Source: Myotis daubentonii | Taxonomy: Eukaryota; Chordata; Mammalia; Chiroptera; Vespertilionidae | Assembly (NCBI RefSeq): GCF_963259705.1 | Contig: NC_081840.1 | Span: forward strand, 113,990,074 to 114,054,073 | Reading direction: 5' to 3' | Length of the DNA stretch: 64,000 nt | In this document: positions 11,351 through 21,857 of the stretch, one piece after another | Layout: every line of letters starts with the position of its first letter | How positions within the stretch are numbered: position 1 is the stretch's first letter | Notes under the pieces: generated by a model | The model's database searches: none | What the model saw: only the letters and a program-made list of their open reading frames with translations | Told to the model about the DNA's origin: nothing | Position numbers and translations under genes: made by a program

Positions 11351-11575
11351 AGCTGGTTTGGCTCAGTGGATAGAGCGTCAGCCTGTGGACTGAAGGGTCC
11401 CAGGTTCGATTCTCGTCAAGAGCACATGCCCGGGTTGTGGGCTCGATCCCCAGTAGGGGGTGTGCAGGAAGCAGCTGATCATTGATTCTTTCTCATCATT
11501 GATGTTTCTATCTCTTTCTCTCTCTCTCTTCCTCTCTGAAATCAACAAAAATATATTTTAAAAATTTTAAAAAAA
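11351..11575 (+). mobile_element. VES SINE (tRNA-derived, vesper bat)
   Basis: The tRNA-like head has an A box (tggctcagtggatag) and a B box (ggttcgattc). It continues through the VES body (gatccccagtagggggtgtg, tcattgatgtttctatctc), a CT-rich segment and an A-rich tail. The internal Pol III promoter boxes are intact. Duplications at the edges are blurred (about gtgggtggag and gtgtgatggag). Confidence 0.93.
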
Positions 11576-12814
11576 GAGTGTGATGGAGGAAGCAGCGTGT
11601 GTAAGGGCAAAGAAGGGTAGAGAACTTGGTCTATTTAGGGAATAGCAACTAACTCAATATGACTGCAATATAAAACGAGTAAGGAAGACTGCTGGGAGGT
11701 AAGGCAGGAAGAACAGGTAGGGCCTAAGTTGTGACATTTAAAACATTCAGAAAGTTAAAGAGCAAGAACATTTATCTTGAAAGCCAACTGAGATGAATTG
11801 GTGGTAGCTCCTTGGAGCACTATGTTAAGAAGGATTCTGAAGCTGTATCTGGTGTTTTTGGAAAGAGTGCTGTGATCAATTGGTGATGTCTTTCATGGGC
11901 TTAGAGTGACAGCCAGTGTGTCATGCATTTTCCAGCTTCACTTAGGAGCTGTGGAACAGTGGGAAGATTGTGAGGAGGAAAATGATGGGGCCTGGAGATC
12001 AGATTACATAGAGAGATGTACCTTACCTAACAGCATGGAGCAAATGAATGGAAGAGATGTGGTTTGAACTCAGTCTGTCTGGTAACAAAGCCTGCATCCT
12101 CAAAACGTCCCTGCATTCCGGGAGATCCATTTCTTTCTTGGCCCATGAAAGAGTATTTTAATGTGGAAGCTCCCTGTTAGTTTTGATAATGATCTTTCTT
12201 TTGGCTGCCTCTTGCTTTCATCTCTTCCTTTCTCTTATTAACTCCTCCTCCCTTGTGCATATACTCATTATCTTATACCTGTACCATCTTGGCTATGCCC
12301 TACTCAAGGAGGGCTGTGGCTTGCCGGTGTGCCATGAATCCCACTCAACTGTAAGGTCAAACCTCAATCAATGGGTAAAACTTTTTATTTATGTTTTTGG
12401 TGCAACTATTAGGGGGATGTCTGAATATTGAGCTGAATGTAGAACACTGCAAGATTATAAGGTAATATCCAAGGATGATGGTAAGGAGGCTCTGTTCATC
12501 ATGATACCTCGGGGCTCAGGCTGAGAGAACAGCCACCACCTGGAACCTTGCCTGTCCCACACCAGCCTGGTGCATCTCTCACCTGCTCAGTCTGGAAGTG
12601 ACTTCCGTTAGTTCTGCTCATAACTTATTGGACAGAACTAGTCACATGGCCTCACCAACCAACTAGCGGAGTCTATCATGTTCCTGGAAGGTAGGGAGCC
12701 AAAAGGATGTGGTGAGTAGTTCTATTGGGTACCACAGTATATCCAAGTCCTTACGGAGCCTTAGAGGGAGTAGATGATAAGTAAATTTTTAATGAAATAA
12801 TTTCCAGCCCCACT
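11576..12814. other. Unclassified stretch, possibly old LINE
   Basis: AT-balanced sequence without coding signal. Parts of 11700-12000 (aagaacatttatcttgaaag, gtgctgtgatcaattggtga) are vaguely like antisense L2, but not enough to call. No young element is present. Confidence 0.4.
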
Positions 12815-13689
12815 AGTCTACCCAAAATAACTCTTGCTAAGGCACCAGTGATCTCCACGTTGCTACATCTGGTGGACACTTTTCGGTCCTCATCTCCCAT
12901 AACACTGCACTTTCATTCTTTATATATGCCCCTTGGCTTCAGGATGCAACAATTACCAGACTTTCTTCCTACCTCTTGGATCACTGCTTCCCTGCTCCTT
13001 TGCAACTTTCCCCTCCTCTATCTGGCCTTACACTTTAGGGTGTCTCAGGGCATGGACCTCTTCTCTCCTCACTAAACTCTTTTCTCAGCAGATTTCATCC
13101 ACCACCTTGGCTTGAACTATCTCCTCAATTGTCACTGGACTTGCCTTTTTTTTTTTTTTTTTTACCATGCTCATGTATCTCACTGTCTACTTGAAACTTT
13201 TCAACATCATCTCAAATTTAGTATATTGAAAACCAGAGCCATGACCTTTCTCCTTCAACTCTGGTCCCTAAAGCTGGCCCTGCTTCCAGGGTTCATTACC
13301 TCACTAAATGGCAACACAGCCCACCAGCTTCACAGTGCAGAAACCCTTGCCCTTTCTTCTCTCTCCAATACCCTCTCAATTTAAAGTCCTTACTGAGCCC
13401 CATCAATTTTACTTCTTCAATATTCTCCACACTTCTTCACCCTTCTCCTTCTTCATCACCAATTCCATTTCTTCTATCTCTATCACTAGTCCCCATGGCC
13501 ACCACAGAGTTCCATCTGATTTCTGTAAGTCCCCCCCAGTGGTCTCCATGACCATTCTAGTTCCACCTTTATATTCTTCCTGCTGCAATTACAGGGATTC
13601 TTTCAAAATGCAAATTTGATTACACATCTCTCTCTCCCCCAAACACTTTAATAGCCTGCCATTGCTCTTAGGAAGTCGATAAAACTCTC
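12815..13689 (+). mobile_element. L2 LINE fragment, interrupted by a solo LTR
   Basis: The sequence follows the L2 reverse-transcriptase region and 3' half in sense orientation: caccagtgatctccacgttg, then 'acactttagggtgtctcagg', and later 'tttcaaaatgcaaatttgat' and 'tagcctgccattgctcttag'. Stops and frameshifts fill it. A poly(T) run sits at 13147-13162. It resumes after the LTR at about 14136 and ends with the L2 3' motif at 14195-14230. Confidence 0.75.
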
Positions 13690-13695
13690 ATGCAG

Positions 13696-14129
13696 TGTTG
13701 GGGAGCACACGAGACTTGGTTGAAAAGTTTGTAAGGATGACATTCTGAGAAAAGGGAAGTATGTAGAAGGCTGCTTGCGCTATTTATCAGAATTCTGACT
13801 TAGGGGAAACTTAGGGGAGTGTCGAAGGTGGTGCCCCTAATTATTCCTTGACCTTTCCAAACTAGCCTGTGCACGTGCAGACCCCGGGTGTTTACTGGAA
13901 TCCTTATGCTTAATTCCTGGATGCCCTTGCCTAGAGGACAATGTAAACATGTATCCTCCCAAGATTACTCACCCTACTGATTTATCTAGAGATAAAAATT
14001 TCAATAAAGGCCTAACGAGGCTTCCTTGTCACTTCGGCCAGGCCGTCCCTTAGCCTCTCTTTCACAGCAAAGGCTGTGTCAGAGTAATCTGTTCATTTAT
14101 CTCTCAGGGTCTGCTGGTCAGCCCCGGCA
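13696..14129 (+). mobile_element. Solo LTR, probably class II endogenous retrovirus
   Basis: The block begins TGTTGGGG and ends CCCCGGCA, a short inverted repeat of LTR type (TG...CA). It lies inside the L2. A polyadenylation signal aataaa is at 14003-14008, with a CT-rich stretch downstream as in R/U5. Six-base flanks atgcag and atgtaa match at four positions, both differences being transitions, so they may be a decayed duplication. No viral genes are present. The exact right end is uncertain by a few bases. Confidence 0.62.
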
Positions 14130-14135
14130 ATGTAA

Positions 14136-14218
14136 GACATGCATGGTGCATGGTCAGGTCTCTGCTTGCTTTTCCTCTTACCTTACAACCATTACGGTGC
14201 CTGGCACATAGTAGGCAC
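14136..14218 (+). mobile_element. L2 3' end (continuation)
   Basis: The motif acggtgcctggcacatagta followed by 'ggcacttggtaaatact' is the conserved 3' terminus of L2 (and MIR) elements. It completes the L2 that the LTR split. A VES SINE then landed in this terminus and duplicated part of it. Confidence 0.7.
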
Positions 14219-14234
14219 TTGGTAAATACTTTTT

Positions 14235-14456
14235 AAAAAAAATATATATTTCTTTATTGATTTCAGAGAGGAAGGGAGAAGGAGAGAGAGATAGAAACAT
14301 CAATGGTGAGAGAGAATCATTGATCAACTGCCTCCTGCACGCCCTCTACTAGGGATTGAGCCCGAAACCCAGGCATGTGCCCTTGGCCAGAATCGAACCT
14401 GGGACCCTTCAGTCCACAGGCTGATGCTCTATCTACTGAGCCAAGCCGACCAGGGT
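14235..14456 (-). mobile_element. VES SINE inserted at the L2 3' end
   Basis: Minus-strand VES: the A-rich tail reads as ttttaaaaaaaatatatatt, then gatttcagagaggaaggg, aatcattgatcaactgcctc and the tRNA head (gaatcgaacctgggaccctt, ctgatgctctatctactgag). Target duplications ttggtaaatacttttt at 14219-14234 and from 14457 are essentially perfect, indicating a fairly recent insertion. Confidence 0.96.
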
Positions 14457-14473
14457 TTGGTAAATACTTTTTT

Positions 14474-17221
14474 AAGTGTATAAGAAAAATTGGCATTTAC
14501 TATTTAAAAGCAGCAGAGGTAGCCTGGGTGTCTTTCCTGGATACTGAGGCTGGTTCAGAGCCCCTTGGCAGGGCTGACAGGCACTGATGTTGAGTTCTGA
14601 GCAGCTGACTCAGGTGCACGGGGTGCACCTTTGATGTAGCCTCTGTTCAGGATTGGAACCCAGGCTGTCTGAGCTAAGGTCCAAGTGCTTTGTGTCTTTG
14701 CTGTTCTGCCACTGCACGGGCACAGAGGAGGTGCCAACATGTCGGCCAATTGTATTACTCTTAGACTGCCTGGCGGGGGACACAGACGAAATGGGGAGAA
14801 AGGCTGCAAGCTGGGGCAGACTTACTCATGGCCACCTTCATTCTGTGAGCTCCTGGGGCTGGGATTGGGGCCCCTACAGGGTAGGCTCAGGGGCAATCTC
14901 TATTTCTGGGGCTGGGGATGAGTCAGCAGGTTCCCTGTGGTCTGAGGCTGTCATCAGGAACCAAGGCAGTCACTTGCGTCTTGTGGCTTTGAGATCTGAG
15001 TCAGAGGGTGTGGGATCCAGAGATCCTTGGGCTACTATGGGAGATCTTAGCCTGTTGAGATGCAGGGAGTGTAGGAGGGATTCTGGGGAGCCCATGGGGT
15101 GGGGAGGGCGAATGCTGGATCTCTAGAAAGAATGAGGACTCTGAGTGCAGAGGTGTCATTTCATCTCATGTCCTGAGGAAACCTGCTCCCATTACCTCCA
15201 GCTTACAGAAGAGGCAACCAAAGCTCAGAGAATTTAAGGGACTGGCCCAAAGTCCCACGGCTGTTGGTACCAGGCCTGCCTCATCCCCAAAGCCACCCTC
15301 TTTCCCCTCTCAGGCCACCTGCCTAGAGATGGCAGCTCTTCCTCTTCTCTGAGGGCCGAGAGGAAGAGGAAGTGGGAGGCGAGCGGTCAGCTGCCTGTTG
15401 GCACCCGGACAGGAGAAGGGTTTGCCCCATGGTTTAAGCGTGGGCACTGGGTGCAGGGGCTTCTACTGGGGTGGGTGGGGGGGAGCAGGGGTGGGAGGGA
15501 GGGACTGAAGGAGGGGTGCTGAGGCCCCTAGAAAGTAGCCAGGGTGGACGCTGCCACCACTCTGGGCCTGCAGGGGCCGGGAGAACAGGGCTGTGAGGGC
15601 CTGGGGAGAACTAGAACCCTGGAGGAGGTGCTGTGGTCACAGAGGATACAGGGACTGCCAGCAACATACCAGGTGTTTCCTTCACCTTCTCACCTCAGCT
15701 GGGCCTCTCCTTGGCTGACTATCCCCGGCCCCCCTCCGCCCCAAATCAGCAGTCAAAGGAGTCTGGGAGGGTGCAGTCCTAGAGGCCAATCTCCGGGGGA
15801 CAGAGCAGTGGGGCAGGGACAAATGGAGACTAACCCCCATGGAGACCCAAGGGGAGGAGGGAGGCTGTAGAAATAAAGACCTCGCAGGGCCAGATACGCG
15901 TGGGAGTGAGTCTGCATGTGGGTGTCTCCTTTTGCTCCTGCCCCCCGCCCCCCAACAGGAGGGCAGTCAGCTGGCCTGCCTCCCCCTGGAGCAGTGGCAG
16001 TGTCTGCCCCATCGGCCTGCAGGCTCTTCCTGTGTGTGGTCCTAGACTCCCAAGGCCAAGGCAGGGCGACATCCCACAGGGAGAGCCAGGACTGGGCCTC
16101 ATTCACATGCTCTCCTGGCCGCTTCTTCGCCCTATTCTTCCCCCCTCCCCGCCCCCCCTTCCGCCCTTCTGTCTCCCTTCTCCTCTCTGTCTGTCCCCTG
16201 TGTTTCTCTCTGGCTCCTCTCTGTCCCTTCTCCAAGCTCCTTCTCCTTTCTCACTTGGGGTGTCTGACTGGGCAGGGGCTGGGGGGCTGGCGAGCTGGCC
16301 TGGGAGCCCTCCTGAGCGCAGCTTGCAGGGCTGACACTGCAGGGCCCAGGTGGGCTCCTCAGCCGGCAGAGCAGGGAAGGGAAACCACCTGCTGGGCACT
16401 TGGCTGAGTGCGGCCTGTGTGGTGGGCTGGCCCTGGCCGGGGCGGAGGCTCAGGGATCAGAGAGAAGACAGCCTGGCCTGGAGGCAATTAATCTCAGGAA
16501 CTGGGCTGCTTCTGGGTGGGGGCATTAAATACTTATGAATTAGTCAGTTCACGATGTTTTCTGAGCAATAAGTTTTCATGATGTGTGTTTGGTGAGCGAG
16601 CAGGCTGCCCTGCCAGGGCCCGCTGCCGCATAATCCACGTGTCGTCCCTCCCACCACACTCTGATCAATCACTTTGCCCTGAGAGTGGGGAGGTAAAGAG
16701 AGGCCGCACTATGTGGTGGTGAGGGGCTGGGTGGAAGGGAGGCTGAGGAAGGGTAGGGAGGGGTGGGCTGAGAGGGGGTGACAGATGAGTAGGGACTGGG
16801 CTGGAAACCATGCCAAGGAGAGACAGAGTGACTGAATCCCAATCGTCTTCTCAAGCAGATGCTCTGGGTGATACTGGGGCCTGAGGAGCCCGAGCAGGGG
16901 CTGGGTCGTGCGCTCCATGTGGCCTCTGTGGCCTCTGTGGCTCGCCCTCCAGCCTGGAAGCTGGCCTCACTGGCTGTTGGGAGTGTGGCTCCAGGCAAAG
17001 CGGCTCATTTCTGTGTGCCAGACCTCTGAGGCTGGGCTGCTCAGGCGCTGGCTGATGGGACATGGCCTTCAGGCCCCTCTCCCTCCTCCTCACCAATCCA
17101 GGAAGCAATATAAGGAACAGGCTTGGCTTCCTCTGCTGGTTCCCACTTAGCAGTGAGTTACTGACTCACTCTGAACCTTCACTTCCTCATCTGCAGAACA
17201 GGGGTTAGAAATAGGACAAGT
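14474..17221. other. GC-rich unique stretch with one AT-rich island
   Basis: No coding family is recognised although several long overlapping open frames exist at 15750-16400, a usual effect of high GC and C-rich runs. MIR-like traces occur at about 15170-15260 (antisense) and 17140-17215. An AT-rich island at 16486-16590 is annotated separately. Confidence 0.5.
16486..16590. promoter_or_regulatory. Candidate conserved non-coding element
   Basis: A compact AT-rich island within very GC-rich unique DNA, with no transposon signature. It carries homeodomain-like cores (gcaattaatc, cattaaatacttatgaatta) and gcaataagttttcatgatg. This texture is typical of vertebrate developmental enhancers. It is an inference from composition only; conservation across mammals has not been tested. 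Confidence 0.35.
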
Positions 17222-17375
17222 CCTGGCCGGGTTGGTTGGAGCGTCATCCCGTGCACAAAAAAGGTTTCTGGTTTGAGTCCCAGTCAGGGCACATACTTAG
17301 TTTGCAGGTTTGGTCCCCAATTGGGCACATAGGAGGAGAGAGGTACAGCCAATCAATGTTTCTCTCTAGAATTGA

Positions 17376-17432
<57 letters not shown>

Positions 17433-17482
17433 ATCAATAGGAGAGACATGTCCTCTGTTGAGGATTAAAAAGAAAAAAAGAA
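17222..17482 (+). mobile_element. VES-type SINE, diverged subfamily
   Basis: The head is older or from another subfamily: cctggccgggttggttggag, then gtttgagtcccagtcagggc, lacking the usual 'ggctcagtggatagagc' block. The body has ccaatcaatgtttctctcta and a long CT array (17381-17429) before an A-rich tail. Flanks gaaataggacaag and gaaatcagggtaag may be a decayed target duplication. Confidence 0.85.
17381..17429. repeat. (CT)n microsatellite within a SINE
   Basis: A pure CT array of about 24 units grown from the CT-rich body of the SINE. Confidence 0.95.
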
Positions 17483-18499
17483 ATCAGGGTAAGACTCTGA
17501 TGTTCTCAGGATAGTGTTAGTTCAAATGCCCCAGGGATCCCTGGATGCCACCCTTCCCCATGAGTTTCCAGAGGACTCTTCATGTCACAAGAGCAGAAGG
17601 GCCGCAGTGACCTGTTACAGGTCTGGCACCTCGGTGCCTGGCACAGAGCAGGACTCTGGGAGTTGCTGCTGCTTATCCTATAGCAGGCCCGGACAAATCT
17701 TGCTCTGTCCTGTAAGGGAGTGGGAACAGCTGATGGAGGGCCAGACCCAGGGCAGGAGAAGGCTCACCCCCAAACCTAATGCCCCAGCCAGCCCGAGGCC
17801 TCCTAGGCCAGATCAGAGGCTCAGCTCAGCTCCCACGGGAGGGAGAGGAGGACAGGAGCTCCATGCCAAGAAACCCTGAGCGGCTCCCTTCGCCCCTGAC
17901 TCAGCCAACCTGAGCTCTGATCGGACACTGGCCACCTGATAGCAACCCCCAGGCGGCTGAGCCAGGACAGGAGAGCACTCCTGGGGGAGGAGCGGCGAGG
18001 GCCGAGGTGGGGAGGCATGCTCTGCACCTTTCCAATGTTGATGGAATCTGGTTAAGCAGATTTCAAGATGCAACTAGAATGGACACACGGGACTGACCAA
18101 AAGAATGACTCAGCAGTGTGAAGACAGGAGGGAGGAGAGGAAAGGGGTGCTGATTCTGTAGTCACCCAACCCTGGCCTCAGGGGCACTGAGCTCTTCTGG
18201 GTGGCAGAGGTGCTAGTGAGGGCCTGGAGCACGGAGTTGCGACCATGGCCATTCATGTGCTTGGAAGCGGAGGGCTAGTCATTCTGCCTTTTGGAGCATG
18301 ACTTCAACATCTATAAACTTAGCCCTGACCAGGAGATTACCTTAATTAGCTGTTACATCCTTGGAAACCTCTTTGAGGTGAGGTGAGGGAACAGGGGAGA
18401 GAAGGCCTCAGCAGCCTGTGCCCCCAGCAAGACCCCAAACCAGAGCCATTGGTGCCTCCTATGTCTCAGCAGCGCGCCCCCCACCACCCACCTCCACTC

Positions 18500-18850
18500 C
18501 TGCCCCTCTGGTTCACTGTTCCTGAACAAACCAAGGGGCACTTTAAAAAACACCCAGATCTGATCATGCTGCTGCTTAAAACTCGTCAATGGCTGTCCCT
18601 TGCTGTTAGTATGAAGCGCCAATTATTTTCTTGGCCCATACGGCTCTGCCCTCGGGCCCTGGCTCCATGGGCTCCCGGCTCCCCGACCTCTGTCACCTTC
18701 CAGCACACCATCCTCCTGGCCCAGCATCTTTGCTCCCTCTGCCAAGAATGCTTTTCCCACTTAATTCCTCTGCCCCATGCTATGGCCACCGTGGACTTCT
18801 CCTGGAGGTATTCATTACCCCATAAGCCCACCTACTCACCTGCTGCACTC
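18500..18850 (+). mobile_element. L2 LINE 3' fragment
   Basis: The text follows the L2 3' region in sense: cagatctgatcatgctgctg, then cttaaaactcgtcaatggct, tttgctccctctgccaagaa and 'gcttttcccacttaattcctctgcc'. Heavily mutated, no open frame of note. A MIR-like piece (plus) follows at about 18870-18990. Confidence 0.72.
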
Positions 18851-18990
18851 AAAATGTTATTTACGGAATGATGAGTCTGAGACGGGGAGAGTATTAGAAT
18901 CAGACAAGTCTGGGCTCAACCCCCCACGCTGTCACTTACTAATCGTGGGACCTATCAGTACGTATGAATCTCAAAGGGAGAAGCCTTTCT

Positions 18991-19387
18991 TTCCTCATCT
19001 AGAAGCTATTTTCCTCACAAAGCTGTTGAGGCCATGAACCCAGCCACACTCAGGTGGGTTCCGGCTACATTACGGGGACACCTAACATCAGCTCTTGGCC
19101 ACTTCCCTCTGCGGGGCCAGGCACATGCTTCCAGCTGGGCAATGGAAGCAGGAGCTGCCAAGGGGCCATGTTGCCGGGAGACCTGGTCCCCCACTCTCTC
19201 TGTCCTCTAGCTGCCCCCCCCCGTGGGAACCGAGCAGCCTGGGGAGGGGGGAGGTGTGCGGTTTCACTTTCATAGTTTTCAAACAAGAAGACAAAAAGAG
19301 GAAAAATGAAACCAGTGGAGAGCGGTAGGGACTCGTTCTGCCGCTTCAGGCACCGTGGGCCTAGGGTATTTATTTATTTTTTAAGTA
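18991..19387. other. Unique stretch, no feature recognised
   Basis: GC-rich sequence with no coding family or repeat that I can identify. It ends at an AT-rich run (atttatttattttttaag) directly before the AP-1 palindrome. Confidence 0.5.
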
Positions 19388-19405
19388 ACTGACTCATGAG
19401 TCAGT
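19388..19405. promoter_or_regulatory. Perfect 18-bp palindrome of two AP-1 sites
   Basis: ACTGACTCATGAGTCAGT is identical to its reverse complement. It holds two abutting AP-1/TRE heptamers, TGACTCA and TGAGTCA, and also resembles half of a MAF response element on each side. It sits about 50 bp upstream of a CpG-rich block, a plausible position for a promoter or enhancer input. Binding is inferred from the motif only. Confidence 0.6.
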
Positions 19406-19439
19406 CTGTTGGCCTGGTGGCAAAAAGGAACCCACTCTC

Positions 19440-19860
19440 AAGGAAATAGCTGAGGAGCGGCAGGCCAGGCGCCAGCACACGCTCCGGGCCAGCCCCGCCC
19501 ACGGGAGCTGGGAGCTGGGCTCCTCGCGCTGCTCTGCAGACCCAATGCCAAGCGCGTCTGAACTCCTTCACTTGCCTCACAATCGCGCTCGCCGCCAGCG
19601 CATGTTTGCCATAATTACACAGCGTCTAAAGGAGAAGCACAGAGACTTGTTGATTTTGGCTGCGGCCCGGCCGCGGGTGGGGTGACCTGGGCCCTGGCGG
19701 GGTGTGGGAAGGCGCGGCCGCCGGTGAGGACGTGACCAGCTGGAGCAAGTGTTGAACCGGGGCCATCGCGGCCAGAACCGCGGCCTCTGCCTCGCTCCCC
19801 TGCCAGCTGACTTGAGCCGGCTTTCTTTGGAGAATGACCCGAAGGAGAACAAAACGAGGA
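19440..19860. promoter_or_regulatory. CpG-island-like block, candidate promoter
   Basis: CpG is strikingly frequent here compared with the rest of the window (for example ctcgcgctg, gcgcgtctg, cgcgctcgccgccagcgc, cggcccggccgcgggtg, gcgcggccgccgg). Most of a mammalian genome is CpG-depleted, so a block of this length suggests an unmethylated germline promoter or enhancer. No exon can be assigned to it. A GC box-like gccccgcccac is at about 19492-19502. Orientation is not known. Confidence 0.55.
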
Positions 19861-19870
19861 ACTGGAGTTG

Positions 19871-19880
19871 CTATAAAAAG
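19871..19880 (+). promoter_or_regulatory. TATA-like box next to the CpG block
   Basis: ctataaaaag is a good TATA match, placed just downstream of the CpG-rich block; if used on the plus strand, transcription would start near 19900. No coding first exon is recognised downstream. Chance occurrence is quite possible. Confidence 0.3.
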
Positions 19881-20386
19881 CAGCTCGCTGGTCCTCCAGC
19901 CAGGTCCCCTAAGGATAATCATCTCTGAAGCTGGCCGCCCCTCCCTCCCAGGCCACTAACAACCTGCCCCTTGTCTCTCTCCTGTCCCTGCGAGGAAACA
20001 TCTTGGCTTCAGAGAGGCCCATTCACAGGGCGGAGAGCCACGCCGTCCCAGCCGCACTTCCTGCCCCGGACGCTGTGCTGGAGGCCGGCCAGAGTGCGCT
20101 GGAGGAGAGCCGCTGCGAAGTGGAGGACCCTGGCCGCAGCCCAGGGGCTGCCACTAATGTTCTCCGAGACGCGGACAAACTACTTACTCTGGTGGAGGTT
20201 CAGTTTCTCCATCTGTTATTTGAGGGATGAGCTAAAGCTGTGGTTTCCATACTCACCTCTTTTTAATTTTTAAAATGTTGGCCAACACTTCTTTTCAAGG
20301 GAATTTTACATGGACCCACAGGGCAGAAAGAGAACTGCTTGGTGGGAGTGGGGGCTGCATCCCACAGCCCCATCCACTCAGCACTT
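19881..20386. other. Unique stretch downstream of the CpG block
   Basis: Still moderately CpG-rich to about 20170 (gcggagagccacgccgtccc, gacgctgtgctggaggccgg). The plus-strand frames here encode no known domain. If the CpG block is a promoter, an untranslated first exon could lie here. Confidence 0.4.
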
Positions 20387-20446
20387 CCTGCCCTGCCCTG
20401 CCCTGCCCTGCCCTGCCCTGCCCTCCCCTCCCCTCCCCTCCCCTCC
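20387..20446. repeat. (CCCTG)n(CCCTC)n microsatellite
   Basis: About seven CCCTG units pass directly into about five CCCTC units. A pentanucleotide repeat with a changed unit at one end indicates expansion after a point change. The open frames across it are simple-sequence artefacts. Confidence 0.95.
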
Positions 20447-20704
20447 GGAGGTGCCCTGGTTCCTGGAGGAAGCCCTGGGTGCTGGGGAGCACAGCTGGAA
20501 AGCCAGGGGCCCTGTTCTCAAGGCCCTGCCAAACTTCAGGTGAGGAGGTGACTCGCCTCCTGAGGTGAAATCCCCAGAGAGCTGACTTTACCCTGGGGTG
20601 GGAGGTAAACGCTAGAGGATGACAGCCCGTAGTAACAACAGCAGCAAAAGTGATTTTGCTCCCGTTGAAGTTTCTTGAGCAGCTGGCAGGCTGCCACAAA
20701 TGTA

Positions 20705-20935
20705 CTTACACGGAAAATCACCAAAAAAAAAAAAAGATATAATCTGACAGATTTTTCACAGACTTAAATATTCATGAATTAAAGGAATTGGCAGAATTTT
20801 CTACATTATTAGCTTTCATCATGGCTGCAGGAGCAGTTGGTATGCTGGCTGCTCTTCAAGATCCATTAATCTCGTCCATCATAAGAGCAGCCATTTTAAA
20901 ATTGGCTTTTTTTTTCTGAGTGATGGTGCATGGGG
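20705..20935. promoter_or_regulatory. Candidate conserved non-coding element
   Basis: AT-rich, transposon-free island in GC-rich surroundings, with motifs of developmental enhancers: aatattcatgaattaaagga, ttagctttcatcatggctgc, ccattaatctcgtcc. An octamer-like 'attcatgaattaaa' is present. Proposed from texture alone. Confidence 0.35.
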
Positions 20936-21264
20936 GAGATGGGGATATCAAAACGCTATTCCAGTTTAAAGGTCCAGCCGCTCCTCACTTTAAAATCAGC
21001 AGGGAAAGCCAAGCAGCGGCTCAGCAGGAAGGGGTCAGCGTGGCTCCAGACCAGAGGTGGTGTCCCTCCCCACAGGACATCACGTGTTGGGCCTGCTGGG
21101 CCGGAACTCTGGGCCAGGGACTGGCAGGGGGTTAGGACAACTTTCTGGGAAGCTGAGACCAAGAGACCCAAGTAGGGGCTTCTGGGTGAGGATGACATTT
21201 AGACCAAATAGCACAGTCTTCCTACCAGATGGCCATCGGGCGCAGGACTGCAGAACAGCCAAGT

Positions 21265-21450
21265 ACTAACATTAATTATTTACTGCGTACATACTATGAG
21301 CTGGGCTCTGTGCTATACACGCTTCATCTCATTCTAGCATCAAAGAGCTTGGAAGACAGGTATATGAGTGTAATAACTGAGGAAATGAGTCAAGAGAAGT
21401 CAAATCAGTGTCCAAGGTCTCACAGTCAGTGAATAGCAGAGTCACGATTC
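21265..21450 (-). repeat. MIR SINE fossil
   Basis: An antisense MIR: ctgggctctgtgctatacac, then gtaataactgaggaaatgag and 'ccaaggtctcacagtcagtgaatagcagagtc'. Moderately diverged, no duplication visible. Confidence 0.75.
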
Positions 21451-21580
21451 AAATTCAAGACTGTCCCCGGAAGTACTGAGAACATGTCCTGTTAATCGCT
21501 GACCTATGGCACCTTGAAGGGACATTTTCCAAACATCAGAATCTGCTCTGAGGAAAGTGCTTCTTTAAAAGCATAGAGCA

Positions 21581-21843
21581 GCCCTAGCCAGCTTGGCTCA
21601 GTGGATAGAGCATCAGCCTGTGGACTGAAGGGTCCCAGGTTCGATTCCGGCTGAGGGCACATGCCTGGGTTGCGAGCTCGATCCCCAGTAGGGGGTGTGC
21701 GGGAGGCAGCCGATCAATGATTCTCTCTCATCATTGATGTTTCTATCTCTCTCTCCTTCCCCTTTCCTCTCTGAAATCAATAAAGAAATATATTTAAAAA
21801 AAAAAAGAAAAGAAAAAGAAGCTTTAAAAAAATTTAAAAAAAT
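21581..21843 (+). mobile_element. VES SINE with perfect target duplication
   Basis: Full-length VES: gccctagccagcttggctca, the A box on to gttcgattccggctgagggc, body gatccccagtagggggtgtg and tcattgatgtttctatctc, then a long A-rich tail broken by G and T (21792-21843). Target duplications aaaagcatagagca at 21567-21580 and 21844-21857 are identical, so this insertion is young. Confidence 0.97.
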
Positions 21844-21857
21844 AAAAGCATAGAGCA

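Noticed and set aside
11351..11430. Possible tRNA genes (A and B boxes)
   Set aside because: All tRNA-like matches, here and at 21581, 44551 and 63387, are heads of VES SINEs and do not fold into complete canonical tRNAs.
15753..16407. Overlapping long frames on both strands
   Set aside because: C- and G-rich low-complexity sequence opens several frames at once; typical artefact.
20295..20699. Frames across the CCCTG/CCCTC array
   Set aside because: Simple-sequence translation (ALPCP and GRAGQ repeats), not a protein.
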